Positions 1 through 11,348 of a stretch of DNA of 29,000 nt are shown here, piece after piece. The notes beneath the pieces are model-generated. The model had not been told where the DNA came from, searched no databases, and was given only the letters and a program-made list of their open reading frames with translations. The stretch is from Halisarca cf. caerulea (lineage: Eukaryota > Porifera > Demospongiae > Chondrillida > Halisarcidae): positions 474,539 through 503,538 of the forward strand of contig CAUJGJ010000012.1 in assembly GCA_963170055.1 (NCBI GenBank), read 5' to 3'. The stretch's first letter is position 1, and each line of letters opens with the position of its first letter. The translations under genes were made by a program, and so were the position numbers.

Positions 1-607
1 TTTTATAGTACTGTGACTCTGCAGCTGCACTTATGTATGTATGTCGTACATATTTGTTGCAAATATGTGCGTACATATGCACAACCACACACATATCGTA
101 GCACATATGTACGTACATATATACCATGTTAAAAATTATGTACTGTTTTAATGTTGGTGTTGAGGAGGTTGGTTGTGTTCATATTGGCTGAGGAGAGCCA
201 TATTGATGTGCAATTTGTAAAAATCGATTCCATTGTATGTATGTATATACAGTCGAACCTCGTTAACATGAAACTGCTTAACATGAAATATCTTTTAACA
301 TGAAATACTAGCCAAGTCCAAGTGCAGATACAAGCATAACATGTAGTACTGTTTACAGGCTTTACTGTTAAGATGAAATTTTAGCACAGTCCCCTGAGTT
401 TCGTGTTAATGAGGTTTGACTGTATGTACGTATGTACATAAGTGTGTAACTTGCAACATACATGACATAGACAGCTTTTTATATGTTATAGCAAATATAC
501 ATACATAATATATACGTATGTATTGTACATGGAAGTTGTTTGGTCCATTGTTGAAATGTGCTAACTTGTAATAGTCCTATCACATACTGTATGTACCATT
601 CCCAAAG
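1..607. other. Presumed CHP intron sequence
   Basis: No coding exon could be supported. It is rich in TACGTA, GTACATA and CATATGTA simple motifs and contains the TIR element at 248-424. The acceptor for the first visible CHP exon is the AG at 606-607. Confidence 0.5.
248..424. mobile_element. Pogo/Tc1-like MITE, family A, copy 1 (177 bp)
   Basis: The left end reads TACAGTCGAACCTCGTTAAC and the right end is its inverted copy, GTTAATGAGGTTTGACTGTA, with about 3 mismatches over 20 bp. Both ends carry TA, as expected for a TA target-site duplication of the Tc1/mariner/pogo superfamily. It has no coding capacity. Internally it repeats the motif TTAACATGAAA. It lies in the presumed CHP intron. Confidence 0.75.
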
Positions 608-1793
608 GTGCTGAGAGCCATGGTTGGATTACATGTTTCAGAAGAGCAGGTTAGTTTCAAGAGGTCTCATTAGATACACAGTACTCTCAGTATGTATGCT
701 GTATTCTCATTACAATGGACATGTGTACATACATACGTGTACGTACGTAAGTATGTATGTACGTACGTATGTTTGTATCATGCATGTACATATGTTTATG
801 CGTATATACGTATGTACATACGTGCATATATGCACGTATGTAAGTGCATATACGTACATATACGTAGGCTTTGTAGAGATCCCATGCTATTCAAGAAAGA
901 AAGTTATACGTACCACTGCATGTTTCTATAGTAGCTGCTCCTTTGTTGAGTCATCCATTGTCAGTGCTGTCTATCTTCTGTGCTCAGCTCAAATCCATTG
1001 TGAGGAGGACATTGAATGAAGCGGATACAGATAATGACCGAAAAATATCCCGGGAAGAATTTGAAAAGGTATCAAAGTGCATACTTATCTCTGTCACCAA
1101 GTACAGTATAAGAGGTTGTACGTACATACATACGTACATACTAATTATAGGCTTCAATGGGTTCATTTAGTAACTTAGGGTTATTGGATATATTCAGCTA
1201 TAGATAACTTATTTCTGAAAATTCTGCATTTTACTTCAAGAAGGGCACAGACCATGTCTGTATAAGAGCATTAATGTACGTATGTTGGAATGAGATTTGT
1301 ACATATGAAAAGTACTTGAAACGTTTAGGGATGTTTGTTGCATAGGGCTGGATGCGTGGGTCAACATGTGAACAGGGTGGAGAAGTATGAGAAGAGATGG
1401 ATATAGGGCTAGACAGACCTATGTACGTAGGTCTAGGCAGTCATTAGGCTAGACAGAGCTTGGTAGACGTTTGGGTGCAGTATGCAATTGTCTACATCCC
1501 ATGGGCTACATGGCAGTGTTACATGCTTTGTAGTGCGCTCATACTGTTGTCTCACAGAACCAAACTACATATTTCTACTAGAGATCCTGCATGGATTCAT
1601 GTCTTTGTAAATGGTGTGATTCCGGTTACATTTTCTCTTTAAAGTATTTCATAATTATTTGTTGAGTGAGATATTGGGCTGTTCACACCCTGCCATTTTA
1701 CCACCAAGTCCCCTGTTCCCACCCTCTCTTCCCCAGGCACTGGCTGATGTTGACATCACTGGCAAAATGACCATTGGATTCCTTCACACCTGA
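608..1793 (+). CDS. CHP1: Calcineurin B homologous protein (CHP1/CHP2-like), C-terminal exons only
   Basis: Three exons are seen: 608-649, 988-1068 and 1737-1793, with the stop at 1791-1793. All junctions are GT-AG and phase 0. The first encodes VLRAMVGLHVSEEQ, the second a canonical EF-hand loop DTDNDRKISREE (Ca ligands at loop positions 1, 3, 5, 7, 9 and 12), the third ALADVDITGKMTIGFLHT. The ending KM-I-FLH is typical of CHP and differs from the calcineurin B C-terminus. CHP proteins are myristoylated EF-hand cofactors of Na+/H+ exchangers, acting at the inner face of membranes. The N-terminal two thirds of the gene (myristoylation site, EF1-EF3) must lie upstream of the window; I found no further exon in 1-607. 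Paralogue assignment (CHP1 versus CHP2) is by resemblance from memory only. The gene is tail to tail with DPCD. Confidence 0.88.
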
Positions 1794-2168
1794 AGTGACG
1801 ACCTGGCCTTAATGATATGACGATGAATCACATAATTTCCTCATTTCTTGAATTATTATGACATTGTTGATTTTTTGTATCACAACAGTTACTATTACTG
1901 TCTATGTCTATTTCATTGTGTATGTAAACATGCATGTTATTTGAACAGTATCATCTAGCTTGTGGTGTATATAATGTGTGTAGTACTATGATACGCATAG
2001 TGCAGAGAAATGGTAGTGCTTGTGCTCTAGCTGTGTTTATGTGTTGCAGCTGGTTGTGAACTGTATACATATATATATATGCATGGTGCACACATTGTAT
2101 AAGTGTTTAATACATAGAACCATACGTGATTCACATGACTGTACGTGCATATACGTATGGCCTGATTA

Positions 2169-2414
2169 TACAGTAGAACCTGCATGGTTAAGGAACACTG
2201 TTAATGAGTACTACCTGGTTAGGAAGTACAAGGATATATGGTATATACCCCCATGCATGCAGCTTATAACCCATGCATAATACTAACCATAGATAATAGA
2301 AGGCACTAATCTATAATATTATGGTTAGCAAGTATACTACTATATACTGATAGTGAGTAGCAAATATCGCAATTGGAGGGTCCCATGCAGGTGCACTAAC
2401 GAGGTTTGACTGTA
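2169..2414. mobile_element. Pogo/Tc1-like MITE, family A, copy 2 (about 246 bp, diverged)
   Basis: It starts TACAGTAGAACCTGCATGGT and ends with CTAACGAGGTTTGACTGTA. The right end closely matches the right end of the 248-424 element; the left end is diverged. It is non-coding and lies between CHP and DPCD. Confidence 0.6.
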
Positions 2415-2658
2415 CTTTCAAGGATGTGTATACATGGTTATCATCTATATGTACATATGAATTTTGACAAATATAATGCATAATAATATGATACTGTATA
2501 ATTTTATATGCAAATTTACATATATAAGAATTATTATACATAATGATTACCAGCTAGTGAGTGACTACATGCATTATACTGTGTGCATAATCTATGTACT
2601 ATGCAGTGTACAGTAACATGTAATTGTTTGTGTGTGTGTGTTCAGTGCACTAAATAAT

Positions 2659-2716
2659 GGTTGGTCGTCGGTCATTTTCCACGCAAAATCATTGTGTGGA
2701 AAATATAATGCCAACC
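2659..2716. repeat. Short inverted repeat (hairpin)
   Basis: An inner perfect 9-bp stem ATTTTCCAC / GTGGAAAAT (2674-2682 and 2696-2704) lies inside outer arms GGTTGG / CCAACC (2659-2664 and 2711-2716). Probably a small non-autonomous element or its remnant; it lies downstream of the DPCD stop codon. Confidence 0.45.
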
Positions 2717-2809
2717 GTATTTTCTGTATACGAAATGATTTAAACACAACATGCTAAACATAACATACAATGTCACACACTGGTTGGATGGCATTACTAA
2801 GCACACAGT

Positions 2810-5800
2810 CTAGCTCTGACTACATTCCACATCGCCTTCTCTTTCAGATTTTAGCTTCTTCAGTTCAATTTGGAGCTCCTTTTCCAATTCCAAAAGGATC
2901 TTTGGTTTCTTGTACTGAAGAACATTAAGCAAACAGCAACTTGCATAAAAGGACGTGTAATATATACTGAAAAGTAACACCATTGGCTGAGCTAGCAAAG
3001 TCAGGGAAGCCAAAACCATACTCAAGCACGATCCAGGTGAGTACACTATACAAAACCTATATGTCTCACTCTCAAGGCAACCTTCAAAGAATATTGCTAG
3101 TTTATGCAGTACACGAAACTTATGGCAACTTACGTAAATGCAGTAAAACTGCTATTTTAAAGCTAATTAAACTGAAAGGCAAAACCTAAGAGGAGCCTAC
3201 CACATTTGTCCTTTAATAGCACAAACACACGTCAACTTCCCATTCTTGGCTGCAAACAACTAGGCAAACACTTAACAAAAGGTGAACAAATAAGACGTCC
3301 ACTACCCCAGACTCCTGTACTGCCCATTTGGTTTTGTATATACAGTTGTGACACAGGTAACACGGTATTGATTAGCCACACGGCTACTGGTGATGAGGTG
3401 ACTGTGAATAACAAAGGCATATAAATTTGATATAAATTATGCAACACGCAGCTGTAGCTGACATTGTTCAATGGTTTCTAAGCTTCTACTGCATCCTGTG
3501 CCACATCTCAGCCCATGCACTGCTCCACATATGCTTGACCATTACAGGGGTATTGACTAGGGTATTGTAATCAACCACCATTGCAATTATCACTATAGAT
3601 CTCTACCACTGATCAAAGGTGTTACTATGGAGTAGTGTTGCCATGATACCCGCGATATTTCTACAGACGATATGATACACTAAGCATATTGCAAGTCATG
3701 ATACAGGCACCAATCTCTAGTAGGCTGTCCCGAGGAGGCTGTAATGCTGGTTGGTGCTTTTGACCTTTAGCACAGCATTGTGTGGTGCATTGTTGTTTGG
3801 GCATAGCAACAAGGCACAGAATGCTTAGCCTTCACTAGTGTCACCATTGCCAGTTTGCATTTGAACGTCCAAAGAGGAGATGTCATGCATTGGAAAATCT
3901 CTTATTGAGAAATGTGATTTGCACTTGAGCAAGTGATCAGCTAATATTTCTTTCTGATAACTCTGACTCTACCTATTTTGCAATATGCTAATATCGTGAT
4001 GTATCTTGATACATGTCTAGATAACAAAATATTATCGTGATACACTTTTAGCAGTATCGTGGCAAAACTACTATGCAGCTGAAAAAAATCAGTTTGAACT
4101 TGTGAAAACTTTGTAGGCTGTATCTACGACACCCAACAACATTTTGTCAGCTGAACTTGCAGCACATGTCCAGCCACAGACACAATTCACATACATCACA
4201 TCTATGTGGGGCAAGCTCAGGCTCGCCCCAATTACATGTTTCTTTCCTAATTTACATGGCATGAGGATTTATCCATAGTAGATGATATGGATACTAGAAA
4301 AACAGGGGTTGAAAACACACATTTTATACAGGTTACATCACATAGATGCATGTATAAATAATGTGTAACCACAAGCACCTGTCACAGGCTAGTCGACCGG
4401 CAAAGAAGAAACATGTCTTCGAATGCATAGAAATGAAGCATTATAGCATCTAAAGTGTTCCAAAATCAGAGCCAATGCTTAATGCTTACAAGCTTGAGCT
4501 TGTAAAAAAAACCCACCTGTACGGGTATCCAACAACCTCAAGAAATATGGTTTAGCTCTCAACACAGCGAAATACTAGTGCAAGTCACAAATACAAAGCA
4601 AAAATCCTGTCACCTCAGTTTCTCAGTCAGTGGTTGGAGTGGATTGACAAAGAGTTCTAAATAAAACTGTCACTGATTTGCTTAGCACGTTATTGAACTC
4701 TCTCCCTGAAAATCCTCCCAAAAGGAGGAGTAGATGGCCAAATGTATGAAAAGGCACAAATGCCACATCTTTCAGTCCACTGCTCATCACCCGAGCTGAA
4801 CTGATTTGTTCAAAACCGGTGGTATTGGAAAGCTAAAATCATGCTAGAGAGCAGCAACATGTGACTGCCTTTTTGAAGTATGGTGCATTCTCTGGAAAAT
4901 GGAGAGCAAGTTGCTCAAGAATCAACCATAGGATGGATTCCACTGCTGAGATCAAGGACATCTGATATCGTAAATATCATTATACTCCTCATCAATCAGC
5001 ATATGACCTCACATTAAATGTGCATGCTTGCCATCCCTGTTGTTATGGTACCTCTGTATTAATATCAAGCCCTACGTGGAAGCTAAGAGGTGATATATAA
5101 TATATATACCTACTGATAAGCCCAAACCTATACCCATATAATAATAATATGGTCTATATAGCCTGATAAGTCTATTATTATCTTATAAGCAGAAGGAGGT
5201 GCTGCAAGTAGAACCCCTTCCTTGGTCTTAAGGGGGTGTGGGCCCCTAACCCCCAGATGCTATCCGATCCGACTCCCATGCATAACAATGTAAGGGGATA
5301 TAGGCAACCCATTTCTGACAGCCTGTGCCATAAAATGCTAGATTTCTAATTAGCACCTGGGGGAAATAGCCCAAGACACCGAAGGAGGGCCCCAGGTGCA
5401 AATACATTGTGGTAATTATAGTAAAATTATTATGTGAATTGGAACTTGTATAATACTAGGATGTAAATGAAAATCAAGTAATTATTAAAAAAAAATATTA
5501 CCAATAAAAATTAATAGTAATTGGTGCTCCCCATGCCTGACTCAAACAAAATAGTATTATAATATAACGTGCACCCATAACGAGAACAGTTAGCACAAAA
5601 CTTGGGAGAGTTTCGCCAGATCGGCATTTGTAGGCCTAATATATCGTTGGTATGCAGTGCTATGCCATCTACCTAGCGCCTGAATGGTAGATTCTGGCAC
5701 CCCGGCTTGGCTAGCTGAAGTGGCTGCACCAATTCGGAAGCTGTGGGTGTTGAATCTTGAACCATCCAAGCCCACAGCCGAAAGAATGGCTTGCAGATGG

Positions 5801-8800
5801 CGGGCAAAAGGTGCTCGAGATAGAGGAGTGCCATCTTCCAGGATAAGCAGAGGGCCAGGCTGACCACCTCTGCTAGACAGATAATCCAGAAGAGCAGCCA
5901 CTGGACAGAGGTCAGAGCCAGAAGCTCCCAGCAATACTTGTGCTCCGCTACGGAATTGATCCGTTTTGGAGACTTTGATGGTGAGAGTAAAGAACCACTG
6001 TGGGGTGGCCTTGTGGAGCAAGATGTCAGCTAGGCACAAGTGAGACTTGCATGGGGTCAAAAACCTGACCATCTGGTACAAGGAATTCTCCCACACGTAA
6101 AAACCCTGCAAAACCAGTACAGCATGCTGCCCACAGAAGTTTATTAAGGTAGACATGTGGGTGTTTACTCAAATGAGCCTTGATCCGGATCATGATCGAT
6201 CTGGTGATAGGTAAACGGATGCGACGCACAGTTTGTTGCTCAGAATGGGTACGACGTATTCCTCGGAGGAGGATCTTGATGAAAGGAGAGTGAAATGAAG
6301 GGCAGGAGCACCCCGGGTTTGTTACAATGTTTACATAGCGAAGGGCAGACAAGTATGATTCGATTGTGGATATTGACAGGCCCTCTGAGCCCAAGTAGGC
6401 AACAAAGAGAGTTATGGACTCTGTGGTGATGGGTGTGATAGGCAGAGAAAAGGAAGATGCGAATGAGAGAAAACGGTTCCATCCTGCCCGGTATACCTTC
6501 TTGGTTGACTCTGCAAGACCCGCGTCAAGAAACCGTTGAACCTCTCCCTCCAGTGCCGTGAGTTCCAGTCGGCTTCCTCCTGGCAGAGAAGTAGTAGAAG
6601 GTCGGGGTCCACCTGAGAGGGACAAGGAGAGGCAGAAGGATGACGATGGAGAAAGGCAAGTGCCCTATTGCGTGAAAGATCGTCAGCCCCAGCATTCAGT
6701 ACTCCGGGGATATGGACGGCCCTAATCGAAAAGAGCCTGGAAGAAGGCTAAGACCCGCAACAGGTTGCAAGCTCTGAGGTCCCTGGAGTACAAATTGTTG
6801 ACTTGGGTGACAACAGCTGCATTGTCAGTGTGTAGCTGGACAAGGGACCCTGACCAAGAGCATCCCCAGATTGCTGCTGCCAGCAGCACAGGAATGAGCT
6901 CTTTGAGAGCGATACTGGGAAGGCAATGAGGCTGAGGCCAAGTGGCCTGCAACCATGACGGCATTGCGTGTGCACCACAACCCCAAGAGCCCGACGCATC
7001 AGTGAACAGATGCCTGTCTGGGTTGCCTAACAGCAGGAACTGTTGCACAGAGACTCCTTCCCAAGAAGTGCATAGCAGGTGCCACCATGCAATGTCGGCC
7101 CTTGTGGAGGTATTGATGCACCACCTTGGGGCATTCCCCATATTACGTAATGCGTGAAATAACCCACTAAGGAACGCCTTCCCCAGAGGGCAGACCTTGC
7201 AGGCATGCACTAGGTAGCCCACCAACGATTCCAGAGAGGACCGGCTATCAAAACACTTTGCGTCCAATATACCGGCCAGCCTATGTCGTAAAGCAGTGAG
7301 CTTCTGAGGAGGTAGAGAGATAGACAGGGGGTCCGACGAAAGGCGGATGCCCAGAAACGTGATGGAAGGTGATGGACCCTCAATTTTGTCCTTTGCTAGA
7401 GGGATCCCAAGCTCACGGCATACTAGTTGGGTGATCTCCAAAGCATGAGCGCACTCCCTGGACTGCTTGGGGCCCAACAGCAGGAAATCGTCAAGATAGT
7501 GGAGGACTGCCCTAACCCCTTTTTGGACCAAAATCCACTCGAGTGCCTCTGCAATGGCACTGAAAATGGCTGGGGCAGAGGCCAGACCAAATGGAAGTTG
7601 ACAATCCAAGAATATATGCCCGTCCCAGCGCACACCAAAAAGGACCCGCTCAGAGGGGTGGATTGGCACCAACCTATAGGCACTCTGGACATCAACTTTA
7701 GCAAGGAGGGCGCCCTCGCCCAAGTGATGCAGGAGCAGGGCAGCATCGTCTACCGAAGAGTAGGTCACATGGGTGAGGTCTCGCCGAAGGTTGTCGTTAA
7801 CACTGCTGCCTGATGGACTTGACAATGCCACTATCACTCGAAATGAGCCTGGTGCTGATTTGGGGACTACACCAATGGGGCTAGTGATGACACCTGGACA
7901 TTGGTCAGGAGAAAAAGGGCCCAACATAAAACCCTGCTGGACTTGGTGAGAGAGGAAGTCACGGATGACACCCTCATGGCCTTGTACTGAGGGGAGGTTC
8001 CTAGCAGATGACCTGAAGGAGGTGCTGGGGCGCAAGCCAACTCGAAACCCCGACTGAATGCCCTGGAGCAGGGCATCGACCCACGGTTTGTCTGGGTGAG
8101 TGATGAGGGCGTCCCTCCAGGCTTTGAGGTTAAGTGGAGTGGCCACTCTGCTGGTTAACACACCAGCTAGGATGGATCCTGTGGGTGGGATAAACTGGGT
8201 GCAGGCCTGGAGCTTGCAGAACTGTCGTGACATGACCCCTGCCATGGATCTGGATGTTGAGACTGGGAGGGAACAGCCTGAAAAGGAGCAAAGACAAGAC
8301 ATCTAGCTATTCAGTGACCCCAATGCCCAAGTGTCTGTCAAATCTCACGGACCATGCATGCACCTACAGCTGTGCTGTCTCAGCATCCAGGAGGGATGTG
8401 TGTGTGAGTGGGAGACATTATTATGCAAGGCATGCAAATAATAATTCTTCCAATTAAGACAGCTGCCAGCAGCAATTAATTAAGCAAGACCATGCACTGT
8501 TTCAACCACAAAACACAATGGGGTAAAACTAGACTTAGTACAAGAGCCAAGCACAAAAGAAGAAAAGAAAAGAAACACAACATGCTACACCCTAGTGTGA
8601 AGTTGGTTAAAAGCCACCGGAGGGTGGGGGGCGCTTGGCTGGAGGACACACTAGGGGGCAATCCTTGGCTGGGTGCATGCCAGACTGGCACACAGCACAT
8701 ACATGCCGGTAGCGGCAGTAGGTGCCCTGGGGGCACTCCCCCCTGCAAAAGCGCCTGCAGATCTCGCGGGTGTTAGGGTGAGCAGGCAGCTGTGCCCAAG

Positions 8801-11228
8801 GGCGCTCAGAAGTGCCGGAAGTTGAGGCCTGGCTTGGCCCCTTCCGAGTTTCAGAGATGGCAGCCAGCCTAATGTCGGACTCCCGGCGATCCCACGGGAG
8901 GGAAGGGTCAGCAGATATGGCCTGCCTGAACATGCGGTCGTAATGCTGCCAGGCCAGATCCGGGGCCTCCCTTGCCATCCGGGTTATGATAGCAAGGTAG
9001 GTGGCCAAGGGGGCTGCCAGGGCTGGAGTGGCTCGCACGCGGACCGCCATATATGTGGCAAAACACATGGCCCAGTCTGCAATACCCAGTATTGGGAAAC
9101 GCTTGCGCTTCCTCTTTGGGTCTTTGACGTCGTCTGTTTCTGCGTCAAAGGCGTATTCCAGCGCCTCAGGGAGAAGGTCACCCAGATCAACAAATGCTCC
9201 CTCTGCAATCCTCTTACAGAGAGGACCCGGGACAGGTGGCAGGCCTGAGCTGGGGAACCGGTTGATTGACTGCCCAGTGATGCCAGAGGTGGCTGTGGGG
9301 GGTGATGGATCCCCCGAGGTTGAGGGCGGGCCTGAAGATTGGGTAGGCTCCGACAGGGGCATCGGGGCCGCCAGAGCCGGAGGGCAGGGGGACACACCTG
9401 AGGGAGGTGCCAGAGTGGACTGTGTGGACGCCAACCAGGATGGAACCTGGGGTGTGGTGCCTGACAAGGAGCCAGAGGCAGCTGTGTAGGGTACACATGA
9501 GAGCAGGGTGAGTGTGAGAATGGGCCTCCCCCCCCCCCCCCCCCCCCCACGACCCCAGGGTAGGAAGACAGATGCACTATACCTTGGGGTATGCGAGTGG
9601 AAAGTATGTAGAAAAGAGAACTTAAGTGGAGGAGGCACCGCATCTGAATGCGGGCCTCTCTTGTCATATAGGTTGCAACCCAACTGGCAGTGAGGGTGCC
9701 CTGAGGCATCCCCGCTGACAACAGAGGTGCTGGGCAAATCTTAATAAGGCCAGGAAAGGTCAACCCAACTAGGGAGTGTGCTCGTGCGTACAGCAAGATT
9801 GAGCATGTGTGTGCAGCTGGAAAAAACTGTGACAGTCACTCCAGTGCCGTAATTTCATGGACTTACAAACCTGAGAGCTGCAGTATAGCATAAAGGGCTG
9901 AGGGGCTAGGGTGGAGGTGGAGAGATCTAGACTAATACTAAATAATGTAGGTAAGGAGGACGACCATAACGGCGTAGGGCGTCTGCAGCTGGTCCAGGAC
10001 ATAACACAGCTATGGTACAAGGGTCTCTTCCCGCCGCTAAAAGCACCCGGAGTAATGTGGCCTAGAAAAACCGCAGGACGGATGGGCCGGAACATCGCGG
10101 CTGTGACATTTATTGGGCAAGCACGAGAGCAGCCACTACTGCACAAGGCACCCAGTCGTGTATTGGGGAGCAGGAGAACAGGTGCGCTAGATGCGACTAG
10201 AGGCTACCACGCCCGGGGGTCCGAGTCCGGAGACTACGTGGAGGAGCCAGCCCGTGTAGAGCATTCCGAGAGGAGCTATAGTTCTATACCACGACACATA
10301 TCATGCACTATAAGTCCCATCGGAAAGAACGCCCGGAGGTGGTTCAGGATGAGCACATGCAGACAAGGTGGGCCAGAGCACCACGTAAGATATACCCGGC
10401 GTGAACAAGAGTTGTGTGCATACAGGCGTACACTTGAGGATAATGATAGCAGGAGGACCGGCGCTGGATGTGGCGCGTGGCTACAGCTCGAGCCCGGAGG
10501 CAGCTAGACCGGAGTCCGGAGACTTGACTGAGGGTCGGACAGCCAGGGTCACGCCTGAGCAGTGCGAGGGGTGGCAGGTAAAGCGAACACCAAGATTGAC
10601 GCCTAGTTAACATAGAGCCATGGCCGCTTTAAGCTCACCTGGGGGCTGGAGCTGAGGGGACTGCTGGGTCGATGACGGGCCGGGGTTGGAGACCTGCTCT
10701 GAGGCTGATGAAGGTTGCGACGGGATAGACTCGGCCATTCGATCGACTACAGAGTTACGATAGTGTGGAAAGACCGCCGGAGAAGGAGAAAACGAGAGAA
10801 AAAAAAACAGGATAAAGCGAATACCCAGACAGCAACTGGAAACCGCGGGGTAGCTGAAAGCACTGAAGGCGCGCGAATTGCGTAATTGATTATATAGGCA
10901 CATACAGAGGTGGCGGCCGGAAGTCCACTCCAGTTGTCCGTATTAACTCCATTTAACTACATTAAATTACATTGTATACTATCAACTAAGGAGTGTTTAT
11001 GCAGGTCACAATTATACTAATTACGAACACAGTTCAGACCTCGCTATTATTCCCAGACTAACAATGCTTGTGAATCTGGGAAAGAGACTACTTTATGGCC
11101 ACCATCATGGTCGAAGTACGTATTTATCGACCCAAATGCTAAATTGAAAACCCAATGCACCTCTTCTTTATTGAATTGTAAGAATCAGTTACACAAAATC
11201 CAATATACACGTGTGTGTGTGTGCGTGC

Positions 11229-11280
<52 letters not shown>

Positions 11281-11296
11281 CGTGTGTGTGTGTGTT

Positions 11297-11348
<52 letters not shown>

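Larger units (their letters stand above)
1794..2809. other. Intergenic region between the tail-to-tail CHP and DPCD genes
   Basis: Holds the 3' untranslated regions of both genes, a family A MITE at 2169-2414 and a hairpin-forming sequence at 2659-2716. No AATAAA polyadenylation hexamer is evident close to either stop codon. No coding exon could be supported. Confidence 0.6.
5590..10900 (-). mobile_element. DIRS-group tyrosine-recombinase retrotransposon (Gag, RT-RNase H, YR), degenerate copy
   Basis: On the minus strand the order is a leader exon (10738-10639), Gag (9481-8607), RT-RNase H (8302-6412) and tyrosine recombinase (6612-5590). Reverse transcriptase together with a tyrosine recombinase, and no DDE integrase or aspartic protease, defines YR retrotransposons (DIRS, PAT, Ngaro). 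I see no DNA methyltransferase domain between RNase H and YR and no hydrolase ORF, so it is not a canonical DIRS1; it is nearest a PAT/Ngaro-like layout. There are frameshifts in RNase H near 6722 and in YR near 6030. Base composition is clearly more GC-rich than the flanking intron. The ends given are the supported coding and promoter limits, not proven termini. It sits sense-oriented in DPCD intron 5. Confidence 0.93.

Noticed and set aside
624..1019. 131-codon plus-strand ORF
   Set aside because: It runs through CHP intron 1 in the wrong phase; rich in translated TACGTA repeats.
1735..1793. Calcineurin B itself rather than CHP
   Set aside because: The C-terminus KM-I-FLH and the VLRAMVGLHVSEEQ segment fit CHP; calcineurin B ends differently after its last EF-hand.
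2983..3036. Plus-strand exon LAELAKSGKPKPYSSTIQ with a perfect CAG|GTGAGT donor
   Set aside because: No acceptor, start codon or partner exon on the plus strand, and it lies inside DPCD intron 5; judged a chance donor.
2810..3046. Single 78-codon ORF starting at 3046 on the minus strand
   Set aside because: Only 2914-2810 is coding, as DPCD exon 6; the upstream part is intron ending in TTCTTCAG.
7427..8306. Plus-strand open frames opposite the retrotransposon pol and gag (also 9001-9489 and 9911-10507)
   Set aside because: Antisense shadows of the GC-rich coding strand, with no recognisable domain.
9482..9737. N-terminal extension of Gag starting at 9737
   Set aside because: It contains a polyglycine run from the G21 homopolymer and low-similarity sequence, and a splice acceptor lies exactly where Gag-like sequence begins; treated as intron.
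8984..9796. 270-codon minus-strand open frame overlapping gag
   Set aside because: An alternative frame over the gag coding sequence and intron; proline-rich without domain motifs.
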